Shown: piece after piece, positions 45,075 to 56,489 of the stretch
How the letters are laid out: every line of letters begins with the position of its first letter
Position numbering within the stretch: the stretch's first letter is position 1
Origin: Brachycybe producta
Lineage: Eukaryota; Arthropoda; Diplopoda; Playtdesmida; Andrognathidae
Length of the DNA: 64,000 bases
Direction of reading: 5' to 3'
Assembly: GCA_036925085.1 (NCBI GenBank)
Contig: JAUPFP010000016.1
Location: 2,938,903 to 3,002,902, forward strand
Notes under the pieces: model-generated
What the model was told of the DNA's origin: nothing
Seen by the model: the letters and a program-made list of their open reading frames with translations, nothing else
Database searches by the model: none
Translations under genes and position numbers: made by a program

Positions 45075-47830
45075 ATCTAATAAATTGAATCCACAAAACC
45101 CAAAAAATCCCCCCAAAAAATCTATCAGGCCCACAAGTCCCAATGAACTTTATGTAGGACTCTACTATAAACTTAAGCTACATTTGTAAAGAAAAAATTG
45201 AAAGTTTAGAAAGTTCATTTTTTGTTGAATATTTTTCTCATTATGGAATTTCGCATTATTATAAAAGAAATATTATCAAAAAATCATTCAAAAACAAAAC
45301 GAAATTGGCCAATCCTAAATTATTCATTGCTGTTGTACAGAAAATACACAATTTTTTTATACAAAGATAATATTTACAATAGAAATCACAGTAATACTGT
45401 ATAATAAATTTTGTTTAGCTTTATAGATTTTGTTTTGTGTGTATATTTGATATAGATATAATGTTTCATCCTTTTTATAGTATTACAATTTCAAAATCAT
45501 GTATGGATGAAATATATAATAAAAAAGATATTTTTGTAATACAGTACAGAAAAAAAAAAGTAAAGCATTTTCTCCGGATTTTTTTTTCCATGATTTTTTT
45601 TTGTTCAAGAAAAGAATGAAAGACGAAGGAAAAAAAAATGTCACGACCAGAATTTAGATATGTCTTTTATTAGAAAAAAAAGGAAACACAAGAGAACATC
45701 AATGAAGGATAGATAAGAAGATAGATAAGTAAGACGATGACTTGAAAGACATATCTAATGGAAAAGGAACTCGTATAAAACGTCATTTTCTCTCTGAGAA
45801 AAAAATGTCTGGTCTCTCACTCACTCACTCCCTATCATACCCTCGCACGCGTACTCATTCTCCCTTTCTCTTTCAGAAAAAAAAAAGTGTCGAGTGTCTC
45901 AAACTAATGTAATAATGCACTTCATATCAAATCTTTATATATAAAATGATATGATAGACAATAAAATAGAAAACCAATAGATAAACTTTTGCATGCAATG
46001 ACACCTAAAACTTCAACGAAAACAGTTTATACCGGTATATACATATATAGTAGTAATATAAAATTATACATACATATACATAACAAAATTTGATATTTCT
46101 TATCAATATATCTCAACATAAAAATGTACTTTATGATAAATCACAACCACAAAAAAATAGATAAAAGAAACTATGATAAAAGTTCATAACCACAAAAGTT
46201 TAATGCTCTAAAACACAGATTTATGGGTATATTTCAATGGTTTCAGCAACCTTTTTCTTGGAGCTGTATCCATCTTAAGCAGCGATCATATTGGCTATTT
46301 TTCTCGCAAGATTCCCCGTGCAAGAAATAAGTTTAAATATTGCTGTGAATCTCGCAAAAAATTAAAACAAAAATATCAGCCTTTTCTGTAAAACAGCGCG
46401 CAAGAAACCACTTTTAAGTCTTGCATACAAGTCAAGCATACAATAAGCAGTGAATATTGTTTTAAATATTGCTAATGTGATCGCCACTTTAAACGACAAC
46501 AAGAGTTGGAAGGTGCAGGCTAGTCAACAGAGCCCCATTTCTCAAACTGTGGCTCGCACCGGTGTGCCAGGAAGTCTGCAGCAACCATAAAGAAAAAAAA
46601 AATATTTTTTACAGAAAATACAAAAAAAGATTATAGTCTCGCTAAGTCAACAATAACTATGAAGCGAGCGGAGTGTGCCCCATTACTGGCTCAAGACTAT
46701 TTGCACCAGTGCATGCACCGTAGGCATTCTTAACGTCAGTGGTCAGCATGTGCGTAATCAACTTGTCTAGTGGTTCGCCATTGAGAAACGTTTGAGTAAC
46801 ACTACAATAAAAGATTACATTAGGGTACTGAGTGTGTTGTGACCAAATTAACATCCGCCACTTTCAGTTGACTAAAAATAGCTGCTAATGAGAAGAAATG
46901 TACTTTTCCCTCATACAGTTGAGGGAACTGATGAGGACTAAGCGTGCCCACGCTCCTCACTAGAAGCCAATTTATCACAATCCAACCACACACTCCAGAC
47001 TCAAGAGTGCATTTGAGTATAACAGAAAAGCAAAAGTTTTTTTTTGACAGCATTTGATAGGTTGCTTTTGAGAATGTCGATAATTATATTTGATGATGAT
47101 GATGATAAAACAATGACATAAACAAACAACCAAAATGACGTTCAGGAGCAACAGACAAATGAAAACAATGTGGCATGTACCCGCATTCATTCCGAGATTA
47201 GTCATGGTATACCTTCTATGGTGCCAGAATTTTGTTATTCTAGTTCTATGGATGGTATTTTGTAATGGGTCTTTAGAGCTGAGCACTGGCTAAGCTCAGC
47301 TAGACAAGTGTTTAGCTTAGTAGTGAATCACCTGACATTTTGTATTTTTACACAAAATCAAAGCAAATCTCTATTTTCATGCCTAACATGAATTTTGACA
47401 ATTCAATTTTGCACATATTAATGCCGCTTTTGGGATCTGCTTAATCCCATTAACAATATGTATATCGATGAGATTAGCACTACATTTGACTTTAACAATC
47501 ATTAAAAATAAAAACCCTTTGTGGTGATGTTAGTAGATGCAGCTATCTGCCTACAATAGTTATAGCAGTGCAACAAAGGTAGTCATTCTCTAAGGCTCTA
47601 TAGGGTGGGCGCTCCCCCCACAGGTGCTCAAAAAAACACACAATGAAACTTTTCAAGGGGTGCTCAAACACCCTCTGTTTGACAATCCTTAAGTTTTTGA
47701 AAAGTGGCGCCTATGATTGACAATCAGTCCAGTATATGGTTTTTATTACGTTGTTTTGTTTGGGGTATAAATATTTGTCTGTTGTGTTTTAAATGAACAC
47801 CAAATAGACTCACGGTCTGTAACCACACGA
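45075..47830. other. Intergenic or intronic stretch, few signals
   Basis: AT-rich DNA with GC-richer patches at 46500-46980 and 47110-47280. GCCCCATTTCTCAAACTGTGG at 46530 resembles a hAT end, but no partner end was found. A minus-strand frame starting at ATG 47205 opens with a hydrophobic segment (see findings). No exon could be confirmed. Confidence 0.35.
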
Positions 47831-47837
47831 TACTGTT

Positions 47838-48357
47838 TAAGGTGGCTCAATAAATATTTATTTTATTTTTGTCCCCCCCCCCTGATGACTGGCCTACGTG
47901 GCTATTATGTTCTATAGGAGGTCTCTTCATCCGGAAGATGATGAGACATCCTATACACAGGCGGTTTTGAGAAAATTTAGATTTTTCAAGCAAACGTTTT
48001 TCAGGAGAAACATTACAAAAAATCTCAAAGCATTTTTTTTCTCAGAACCTAGAATAGTTGGTAATAATGCTAAAATTTTTTTTTCATGTAATCCTGACAT
48101 ATTTAAAAAATAAACCTTTCATGACAGTTTGAAAAAGACAAAAAATAGGTCATTTTTAAAGAAGGTTATTTTTTAAGATATTGCTATAAAAACAATTTGA
48201 ATTTTTTTCATCATGTTGTTTCTAAAAAAAAAACGTTCGCTTGACGTTTTTGCGTCCAAATATTACAAAAACGCCTATGGAGCTTAGCATTCGCCACTGC
48301 AATGGCGTTGTCTGTGGAGACAAAAGCAAAATATAAATCTATAAAGCCATCTATAAG
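47838..48357. mobile_element. Dispersed repeat HP-F, most complete copy
   Basis: It starts TTAAGGTGGCTCAATAAATA and ends near ATAAATCTATAAAGCCATC, an imperfect inverted terminus. Interior words match 12780-13175. It was first visible through CTTGACGTTTTTGCGTCC and CAAAAACGCCTATGGAGC. Confidence 0.55.
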
Positions 48358-48359
48358 CT

Positions 48360-49095
48360 GAAATTGAGTGTAGAGTAACTGAAATTAAATGGTAACTGCT
48401 CGAAGCTACATATTCATCTCAGTACAATTGTAAATGGTATATATACATCTACATTATATGCAACTATCATCATATGTACTGAATTTATACTAAAAACAAA
48501 CAGAACCGTTCTTAAAACAATTGTAACAAAACGCTAAGGAGTACTCAATTGATTGGGCCAATCAGAAAGTTGTGTCACATCGCAATCAAAGTTCTAATAG
48601 TATATATTCTAATGACAGCCAAGCCTCTCTAAGTTTTTCTGTGAATATAATTCAATTTCTAGCAAGAAACAAACGATTTGAACGAGACTATCTCATTACT
48701 AACATGAAATGATTCCAATGTTGCTTAGTTTTTATCAAAAGCAATTAATGAAATAATGAAAAAAGAAGCTTTAAATAAAATACTTCAATGATAAAGCTCA
48801 AATATCACAAAAACAACATGTCACAATAATTTTCTTAAAACGTGTTTAATTTGCTGTGAATTACTCATGTGTAACCATAGGTTTTAAGTGCATGAAGCTG
48901 TATGTGGTGTGTGTGATGAATGGGTGCGTTCAGTTCCTCAACGCTTCTGAAGTGGCTCGAGAAGTTTGCCATATACATGTATGAGAAACTACTCATGTCA
49001 AAGTTAAATTAATGATCAATATAAAAAAAATTCGGCCAAATTTTGACATGAAAGACATGCCTTATACATAAAAACCTTCCCGAGTTTCTTCAAAA
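48360..49095. other. Possible 3' UTR region of the 49.1-kb exon
   Basis: If the exon at 49100-49201 is real, its 3' UTR lies here. I see no convincing AATAAA on the minus strand near it. Confidence 0.3.
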
Positions 49096-49099
49096 GTGT

Positions 49100-49201
49100 T
49101 TAGGTACTGAATACAAAGTAGTCATAGTTGATCTGGAACAGATCAGCCTTGTATCCGATAAGATCGGCTATCCTGAAAGCTGCCAGATATCCACGACATT
49201 T
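49100..49201 (-). CDS. Terminal coding exon of an unidentified gene (sulfotransferase-like C terminus?)
   Basis: The acceptor GTTGTCATCAATAG is above 49201, and the exon runs 33 codons to TAA at 49100-49102. It reads KCRGYLAAFRIADLIGYK, then ADLFQINYDYFVFST. Composition is balanced and GC-richer than the surroundings, unlike the AT-driven random frames nearby. The pattern Y..D...[FI][NG]Y near the C terminus is reminiscent of Golgi carbohydrate sulfotransferases, whose last residues often read 'Y..DF.LF.Y'. This is a weak resemblance. No further exon of the gene was found up to 58 kb, so upstream exons may lie beyond the Gypsy insertion. Confidence 0.45.
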   Translation of the reverse strand, partial: KCRGYLAAFRIADLIGYKADLFQINYDYFVFST

Positions 49202-49209
49202 CTATTGAT

Positions 49210-50130
49210 GACAACTAAAATATGTTTCAAATGTCTTTTGTAGTTTATGAGATGAAACATTTTAAACAATTAACAGTTGGCATCAGTGTATAATTTGATA
49301 ATAAGACTGGAGCGCATTCTGGAACATGCTGCATATCAATGTACCCAACACTTCATTTGTAGCTCAGTGGAATATTCAAGACGACACTATTTGAGCATCC
49401 CAAACACGTTTCAAAAATTTAACAATCTTCTATAGAATCTAAAAAGGCAAAAAAAGTATCTTTCAAAAAGTTCTCTAATCTGTAATAGCCAAATGTGAAA
49501 GAAGGGGGGCAAAAGAAGAAAAAAAAAATCAATTTTTTCTTCCCTATCTGAGTCTATAAGGAAATACATGGAAAATTATAAAAAAAAAATTGTATGAGGT
49601 TCTTTTCAAAAGAATTGCTTCACTGAAAAGACACCAGTAAACTATTTCTTGTGTATAAAAAGAAAAGATGCCCCTGTTTTATTTTAGGGATTTCTTTTAT
49701 GAAGTTCAGTATCAAATGACTGAATGAAGAAAGCTACAGACTTCTTCTTTTATAATCATCATCTTACATGAGTAAACTGCAAATCGAAATAACAGAAAAA
49801 AGTGAGTATATCTTAAGATGCTCGAGGTAACAAGATTCACTTTTTTGTACAGGAAGAGAAAAACAGAGAGAAAGAAAGATTACAATAGAAAAAAAAAGTT
49901 TCTTCATTGTAATCATAAAAATAGAAAACGTCTTCTGGATTTTCTATTTGGCAACAACAAATTTCCTTTAGAAAGCAGAAAAAAGCAACAATAACAACGC
50001 AAACTTTTGCTTAGAAAATAAAATACTTTAAAACAATTTCAAATTTATCTTTTTTTTATATCAAAATAGAGATAATATTGTTAGAAGTAGTTTTTGCGCG
50101 ATTTTTCATTCCTTTTAATCTCTTGTTTCT
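49210..50130. other. AT-rich stretch, nothing recognised
   Basis: A-runs and GAAA-rich words only. Confidence 0.35.
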
Positions 50131-50137
50131 ATTATAA

Positions 50138-50338
50138 AAATAACTGTAGCGACATAAATTAGATTATAGTTAACTGTAATCAAGCATAAAAGGTTTGTAC
50201 TTTGGTGTTTATTTTTATTTTTCAATACTTAGCTCGTAACTGTGATTATTTACTCATGTTTGTTTCCATTATAAAATCAACTCCTTTAACTGTGACTAGT
50301 TTTAATTGCAGTTAACTTTTCTAATGGAAAATGGGTAG
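50138..50338. repeat. HP-B relative, diverged
   Basis: TAGATTATAGTTAACTGTAA, CATGTTTGTTTCCATTATAA and GCAGTTAACTTTTCTAATGG are HP-B-type words in shortened order. Confidence 0.45.
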
Positions 50339-50383
50339 GAACATAACCTTTAATACTGAAATGTTTTTCTTTATTCCACACAC

Positions 50384-50764
50384 CAGTGGCAAACTGGGAG
50401 GGAAATACCATCCGGGAAAAAAATATTTGTTGGGGCCCTAAGAAGTAAGAAAAGCTAAAATGTCTAGAACTTTACCTCCCTTTTTTTTATCAAAATTACA
50501 CATGGTTAAGTTTTCATTTTTGCCATCAAACATTTTTCTTTCTATATTTTTTTTTTAGTTTTTAATCTTTTTTCTTCCAAAATGTGTCATTTTATTTTTT
50601 GGGATTTTCAATTTAAAAAAAAAATATCAGTTTTCTGATCTTTTTCTTGTGTGATTTTTAAACTTTTGTCGAGTTACCATAAAATTAGTCCTCTTAATAG
50701 AAAAACCGCAACTCAAACTTAGCAGCCCATCGGGAAGAATGCTCGATAGGTCAGTCCGCCTCTG
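50384..50764. mobile_element. hAT-type MITE, copy 3
   Basis: CAGTGGCAAACTGGGAGGG at the left; inverted CAGAGGCGGACTGACC at the right. It shares GATAGGTnAGTCC with 6333-6784. No clean duplication was seen. Confidence 0.5.
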
Positions 50765-50789
50765 TGCACACACTTTGAAAATGATCAGA

Positions 50790-50935
50790 TCGCACTTTTT
50801 GTGTTAACGTTGTTGAAAATGAAATTCTCCATTTTCAAATGGTTGTAATATATTGTTAAAAAATATACACTTTTAAGAGTATTCACCTGCTATTCTAGTT
50901 TCTAACATTGATTTTTTTTTTTGAAAAAAAAATGT
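50790..50935. repeat. HP-A fragment, diverged
   Basis: ATACACTTTTAAGAGTATTC, then GCTATTCTAGTTTCTAACAT is an HP-A right arm. Confidence 0.45.
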
Positions 50936-51559
50936 TTACGCTCAACTATGTAAATGAATTTCGACTGAATTATGTTAGCAAATTTACTTATTAATTCATA
51001 ATGATTAATCGTTTAACTTTTAACACGTTTAAGAGCCAGAAAAGTATGTGATAATCTCATTACGTTTGCCCCTATCCTAACTCAACTAAACAAAAAAGTT
51101 AAACAAAAAAATATGAAACCCACTATCTCTATTGATGTATTGAGCAATATTATCAGGACATTGAGAATTGACATCAACTCATTTTTCACTTTTTTCTTCT
51201 TCTTCTTCATATTTTTCATCTACGAAATCTTGTGACATTTATTCAGAAATGTATATAACATTTCTTCCGGAGACATTTGTCACACATTCTATACCATACT
51301 ATATATACACATAAACCTAAACACAGGATTTTACTATATACTGCATATACATACAGTATATAGAATCTATTTTATTTTACTTAGGAACTCTCACCCATCC
51401 ATCTATGAATAACTTTCTACAAGAAAAAAATAAAGATGAAAAAAATGTTTCCATCTCACACTTCAATACAAGGGACTCGATGGATCAAATTCAACATAAA
51501 AACTTGTCACTTCAACATCAACTTGAACACTCTACCCTTACCCTTTACCCTTACCCTTA

Positions 51560-51690
51560 GGTGATTGCAGCACTACCCTTCTACTTTCTAAATCACTTTC
51601 AAGTTTCTCTTATTTTGCACCTGAAAAAATAAACAGAATACCGTAATCAAAGTTCGAAAATAAGCTGTTCATAAACCATCTTAAGAAACC
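51560..51690. repeat. HP-A right-arm fragment
   Basis: CACTACCCTTCTACTTTCTA, TTTTGCACCTGAAAAAATAA, ending AAGCTGTTCATAAACCATCT TAAG. Confidence 0.6.
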
Positions 51691-51793
51691 TTTTGTAGAA
51701 TTTATTTCTGAAAAGATTTTTAAAAAAAGATGTTTTAAGAAATAAGTGACATTTTATATAAATTACTAAATATTAAACTATTTGTGCTTTAAA

Positions 51794-51813
51794 TTTATTA
51801 TTATTATTATTAA

Positions 51814-51859
<46 letters not shown>

Positions 51860-51914
51860 TTTATTATTATTAATATTATTATTAATTTTATTATTATTAT
51901 TATTATTATTATTA
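51794..51914. repeat. (TTA)n microsatellite
   Basis: About 120 bp of TTA units interrupted by TTAATTTTA. The Helitron-like repeat ends directly against it. Confidence 0.9.
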
Positions 51915-52263
51915 CTAGTGGGGTAACCCGTCATAAATGACGGGAGCAAAATTCACAGGCAATTGTGCGCATGCGCGTCGTTTTTTCCTTTTTTTACTCC
52001 TTTCATTTCAATTTCAGTCACCCCCTCCCACTTTTCTCTCTCCTTCTTCTACACTTTCCAACCTTTTCCCCTCACCCCTCCCACTTTTCTCTCTCTCTCT
52101 CTCTCCCCCTTCTACACTTTCCAACCTCTTCCCCTAACCCCCTCCCACTTTTCTCTCTCTCCCCTTCTACACTTTCCAAAGGAAGAGTTCAACATATAGT
52201 TGACCTTGAGAAAAAAAAACGGTTCATTTATTCAAATTTATATAAATTACGACGTGCTTCAAT
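51915..52263 (-). mobile_element. Helitron-like repeat, copy 2
   Basis: On the minus strand the end reads CCCGTCATTTATGACGGG (51927-51944), TTACCCCA, CTAG and then T of the host, exactly the Helitron hairpin-CTAG|T arrangement. It is shorter than copy 1 because the foldback and its neighbour sequence are missing, and its CT-rich tract (CTCCCACTTTTCTCTC repeated three times) is expanded. Confidence 0.62.
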
Positions 52264-52276
52264 GGTTTTGTTACTC

Positions 52277-52302
52277 CACACACACACACACACACACACA
52301 CA
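52277..52302. repeat. (CA)n microsatellite
   Basis: Thirteen CA units. Confidence 0.9.
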
Positions 52303-52519
52303 TACTTACACACAGACCTGGGATATTATATATATAATTATTATTATTATTATTATAAAGATGTATTACATAATGCATATACAATTACAAAAAAGGTAGA
52401 CCAAGGAGAACAAGCTCAACTTACAGATCCCCTCTACTCAAAAATCATCATGCGTTTTGTCCATTTTAGGCAAACTTTTAGCCTGAGGCTATTTATTAAA
52501 CTTTACGTTTTCTGTATTA

Positions 52520-52906
52520 GGGTGCATTTAGACAACTCGTGCTCGTACTCGGACCCTTGTTGACTTAATGGGCTTGTGATCTAGTCAACTGAGCAATGAC
52601 AAAGTTTCGATTACCAGTGCAAGTTTCATTATCATGCACTCATTGTTGGGAGAAACACCAAGAGTACTGCGAGTCAACTAAGAGTGTGCTTGTCTCCGTC
52701 CAATGATTTGCAAGTCTTGACGAGCACCTGTTCGATGAACCAACACCTAGCGAACACCAACCAACAACCAACACCAGACGAACTCCTGGCTCGCGTTACT
52801 CGTGCTACTTGAACCGCTGCTCGCGAGTCCATCCACATTACTCGGGCTTGTCGACGAGCCGCCTCACCAAGCCCGAGCACAAGTAGTCTAAAGTGTAAAC
52901 GCACCC
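52520..52906. mobile_element. Harbinger-like MITE with TTA duplication
   Basis: GGGTGCATTTAGACAAC at the left; inverted GGGTGCGTTTACACTTTAG at the right; TTA on both sides (52517-52519, 52907-52909). The inner AACTCGTGCTCG and CGAGCACAAGT also pair. GGGTGCGTTTA ends with a 3-bp TTA target are typical of PIF/Harbinger MITEs. Confidence 0.75.
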
Positions 52907-52909
52907 TTA

Positions 52910-54020
52910 AAATCCCATTTAGAGGATTCACATTAGCTGCTTGAATTTGAGCCCCCTAAAATCTTAAATTTAAGCTTTTATTTCTTGTTGATGATTGCTT
53001 CAAATGTGATGTCATGACAACTCAGAAATTAATTTTTCTTGTCTGATCCATCGGAGAAAAGAAAGAAAAAAAAAATCCCATTAAGTTAGAGGTTAGATTG
53101 AATTAAAGAGATTGAGGTGAGGCTGTGTGTAAATTTTAACCCATTACATTTAAATAGATTATATATAAAGGTCTATACATACTGTACATCTGAAAATATT
53201 AAATCAATGAAAATTTATTCTTACTTGTAATTTTCCAGACAAATTTACTCTGTGTTTTAAATAATAAAAATATTACATACGAATGGAAAACATTTGTCAT
53301 TTCCAATTATAAGATTTTCTTCTTTTATGTCTTTTTTTTTTTTTTAGCTACAAGGCAATTTAAATATAGATATATAAAATAATATTTATGAATCTTGGTT
53401 ATTGTTATATGTGAATGTAGATTCATTATACTGTGTATATAGAGAGATACAAAGAATATCCATTTGTTTTATCCAGAGGGATTTTTCTAATATTTTTTTG
53501 TTGAACGCATAAGATGAAGAAAAACAAAATCATAAATACAAAATGTTTCATAAAAAGCAAGACCAAAAAACGGGGCAACTGTGCCGCAACCGACAACACA
53601 GAACTACGTCAACTGTCACTATTTCATGGCACTATCTCACTAATGTACTGCAGTTCTCCATTGCGTTCTTGCTGTTTGGGCTCAATTTGTGCAGTTCAAG
53701 TTGCTCTGGAGTCAAACTCGGGTGAAACGCATCCTGGCCGGCGGAATTTTGACGCTATAACTACATTCCCATGACCTTTCGGTTCCTTTTCGGATTTATG
53801 AACCTTAACTTTCTAATGTTAATGTATGGAAGGGTTAAGGGATGGAGCATTGAATCTTGTTTTGTTATAAATGGGACTCTATAAACTATCTCTAATGATA
53901 AATTATTATTTGTTACTCTACAATTATTAGTTTCGAAGATATAAGCGTCCAAAGTGTGACATGTTTTTCGTTGCATCCGTGCTCCCGATGTTACCCCCTA
54001 CACAGCACGGAGAAAGACGT
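52910..54020. other. AT-rich stretch, nothing recognised
   Basis: Plus-strand frames at 53514-53774 have no recognisable domain. Confidence 0.35.
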
Positions 54021-54029
54021 CAAAATATC

Positions 54030-54525
54030 CAGGGGTGCCCACAGGGGGGGGGGTAGTCTGGTGAGGGGGGATTAAAATTTTGTACTAAATGGGCGAAAAT
54101 CCAAATCTATTATTTAATTTATATTTTAAAAGAAAGTGTGTTTCAGACACTGTTATACGTCATAGTACAAAAGTGCTGGTTTTTTACGGCTCGTTACGCT
54201 CGCCAGAATTGATAGCAAGAGTATACTATAAAATAATTGCTCGCTCGCTACGCTCGCGAAATAGAGAGAATGTTTGTATATTCCAAAGTTTACAGACATA
54301 GTGTTTTCACAGACACAGTTTTCAAACATATCTTATGACCAATTGCAACTCATTCACAACACGATTATATGCAAACAATGTAAAATTAAATCATTTTAAA
54401 ACTAAAGAAAATTATATTTGAAAAGTTATAAAAAAAAACGCTTTCAGCATTTGGTCCGGGAGGGGGGGGGGGGGGGGGAATTCTCCACTGGCTTTGGGGG
54501 GGGGGGGGGGAGTTGGGCACCCCTG
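54030..54525. mobile_element. hAT MITE with exact 8-bp duplication
   Basis: CAGGGGTGCCCAC at the left; TGGGCACCCCTG at the right; AAAATATC on both sides (54022-54029 and 54526-54533). Ends and duplication length fit hAT. Two long G runs (54041-54051 and 54463-54510) sit just inside the ends, with CTCGCTACGCTCGC-type words in the middle. No transposase. Confidence 0.85.
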
Positions 54526-54529
54526 AAAA

Positions 54530-55115
54530 TATCTATAATGTCTACACACATTTATAATACATGTAATGTACGCACTAAAAGCTTGAAAGGCAATAATTTT
54601 TATGTCATTTCCTAAAGGAATAAAAATGAATCCATAATGCATTATTATACTTTTTAATCTATAAATTATAAAATCAGTTATTTTTTGTATGTAAATAAAT
54701 CTATCTGTGGGTGCGCATTACAAAGTAAATCACTTCTCTTGTTACAAAAAAAAACTGTCAACAATGAATGGAAATATCACTATTATTATTATTATTATTA
54801 GAAAAAAAAGTTGAAAGCTTCATGATTAATTCATACCAAATCGTAATTAATGATAATTACTATTAGCATGCAAAAAGTGACAACAATGTTGTAATTAAAA
54901 TTTGATATGCATTATAAATCGACTGTAGACACATAAATTTACACCTTATTTAGTACATGTGATAATAGCGAAAATTACATGAACACAAACACTTTCCTGC
55001 GCGATTAGGCGGCGTGCTTGCTTTCACGTGGGAAAGAGTGTTAGTGTAAAAACATTGCACGGTTGCGTGTGGCCAGAAACGCAGGCAATCCAGTGCGAGC
55101 CTGCTGATTTTAACA
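54530..55115. other. AT-rich then CpG-containing stretch
   Basis: Nothing recognised up to 54980; from there CpG-rich words (TGCGCGATTAGGCGGCGTGC) begin and continue beyond the solo LTR. Confidence 0.4.
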
Positions 55116-55121
55116 CAACGT

Positions 55122-55681
55122 TGTAACACCCTGTATTTCGTCTTTCCGTCCCTCCCCTAACCTGGGGGTCCCTGGGGATGTAAGGGACGTACTTCCGTCC
55201 CTTCCCTCCCTCTTGGAAACCCCAAAGCTCCTAAAACATCCTGTTCCGGTATCAGCGGATGGCTACATGCCGAAGCATGGCCCCTAGGGCATGGGTAACA
55301 CCTGCAAGGGTGTGCACAGGCCCTAGGTATAAAAGACCATGTTTCGAGACACTCGTGGTCTATTCTCTGATACTGAAACTATGAAACTACTCATATAATG
55401 GTCCAGTGGCGAAAGCACGCCACAGTTAACTTTCTCTGTTTTAATGATGTCTTAATGGTTGATCACATTAAAATAAGTATAACGCCGAACCTGCATCCGT
55501 CTCGCCTGTCTTAAACATTCTTTTCAGCGCAGCAACAATTCAACGAAATATCTGAGAGAACGACCCCGGCACCATTGGACTCAGGTAGTATAGTACAAAC
55601 CTTCTTAACAGATAGCGGTAGCCGCTCTAGTCAAGAGAGTTCACAACCTGAGCCCCGTAACAAGAGCTCTACATTGTTACA
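55122..55681 (+). mobile_element. Solo LTR, 560 bp, with target duplication
   Basis: TGTAACACCCTGTATTTCG at the start and CTACATTGTTACA at the end give TGTAAC/GTTACA inverted termini. ACGT stands on both sides (55118-55121, 55682-55685; AACGT if the terminal A is shared), so it is a recombined solo LTR. A TATAAAAG box is at 55328-55335. The same TGTAAC/GTTACA termini are used by the Gypsy LTR at 58248-59146, but the interiors differ. Confidence 0.75.
55328..55335 (+). promoter_or_regulatory. TATA box of the solo LTR
   Basis: TATAAAAG about 206 bp inside the LTR. Confidence 0.55.
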
Positions 55682-55689
55682 ACGTGCTT

Positions 55690-56160
55690 TACCACATGCT
55701 AGTTTGAAAATGAAATAAACAAAAACAAATGTAGGTAACAACTATACCGCACGCTCCAGATCAGAAATGACCCTAAAGTATGAGAGGCCCGAGGTAGCAA
55801 GCGATGAGCGCGGGGCCGGGAAAGAAATGTTTAGTCATCAGTACGGAGCTCCTGAAAGCGCGGGGCCTGAACGGTGTAGGGAGAAAAATGTTTACTAAGT
55901 AGCGCGGGGTTACCCGCGGCAGTTGCCTCGCTCTCCTTGCCATAACGCCCGGCCCTGCTCTGGATAAAAACTGTGCAAAATACAGTTGCTTTATGCACTC
56001 TGGTTTTGCGCGGTAAATAATGCATGCGTGATTGAGCTTTACATGCCCGTTCTTTCACGCGCGCGTATAAGATGACACGCTTTTGTGCGGCAAAAGATTG
56101 TGCATGCATTTTAGTGATAAAATTCATTGCGTGCGGAAAAATGTATGTGTAAAGGCCGCT
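55690..56160. other. CpG-rich stretch
   Basis: GCGCGGGGCCGGGAAAGAAA, AAAGCGCGGGGCCTGAAC, TTTCACGCGCGCGTATAAG. GC and CpG are far above the rest of the window. The minus-strand frame 55831-56127 has no known domain. It could be a CpG island or a transposon; two GCGCGGGGCC words about 50 bp apart suggest a repeat. Confidence 0.4.
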
Positions 56161-56164
56161 AATA

Positions 56165-56480
56165 TGTTGTTTTAATAAAGTAGTTTTATTTTGTCTTTCA
56201 GGTGCAAAATGAAGAGAAACTTGTAATTGTTTTCAAAACAGAAAGGTAAGTCAATCACTTAAAGGTATTTTCATGATAATATCTTTCAAAATAAACTTTT
56301 TATGTTAGTTTGAAAACAGCCCAACTTTAAGCAGACACTATTTTTTTTTAATTTTCTGTCTATAAAAAGTTTATTTTGAAAAATATCAACATGAAAATAC
56401 CGTTAAGTTATTGATCTACCATTCTAGTTTCTCTTAATTTTGTTCATAAAAGCCAGATTAATCAGATATAAAAAATTACC
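56165..56480. mobile_element. HP-A hairpin MITE, full copy
   Basis: TCTTTCAGGTGCAAAATGAA, TAAAGGTATTTTCATGATAA, ATCTTTCAAAATAAAC against GTTTATTTTGAAAAATATCA, then ATGAAAATACCGTTAAG and CTACCATTCTAGTTTC. The left arm word is partly lost. Confidence 0.7.
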
Positions 56481-56489
56481 CTATTGTGA

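Noticed and set aside
44712-45088. Ser/Gly- and Pro-rich frames as genes
   Set aside because: They fall inside the probable LTR, and part of the sequence recurs at 38 kb.
46657-47053. Minus-strand frames as a hAT transposase
   Set aside because: No catalytic or dimerisation motif could be recognised, only a weak end-like motif at 46530.
51535-51560. Telomere-like CCCTTA run
   Set aside because: The unit is CCCTTA, not the animal telomere CCCTAA; only about four units, attached to an HP-A arm.
51963-52399. Pro/Ser/Phe-rich plus-strand frames
   Set aside because: They come from the CT-rich tandem tract of the Helitron-like repeat.
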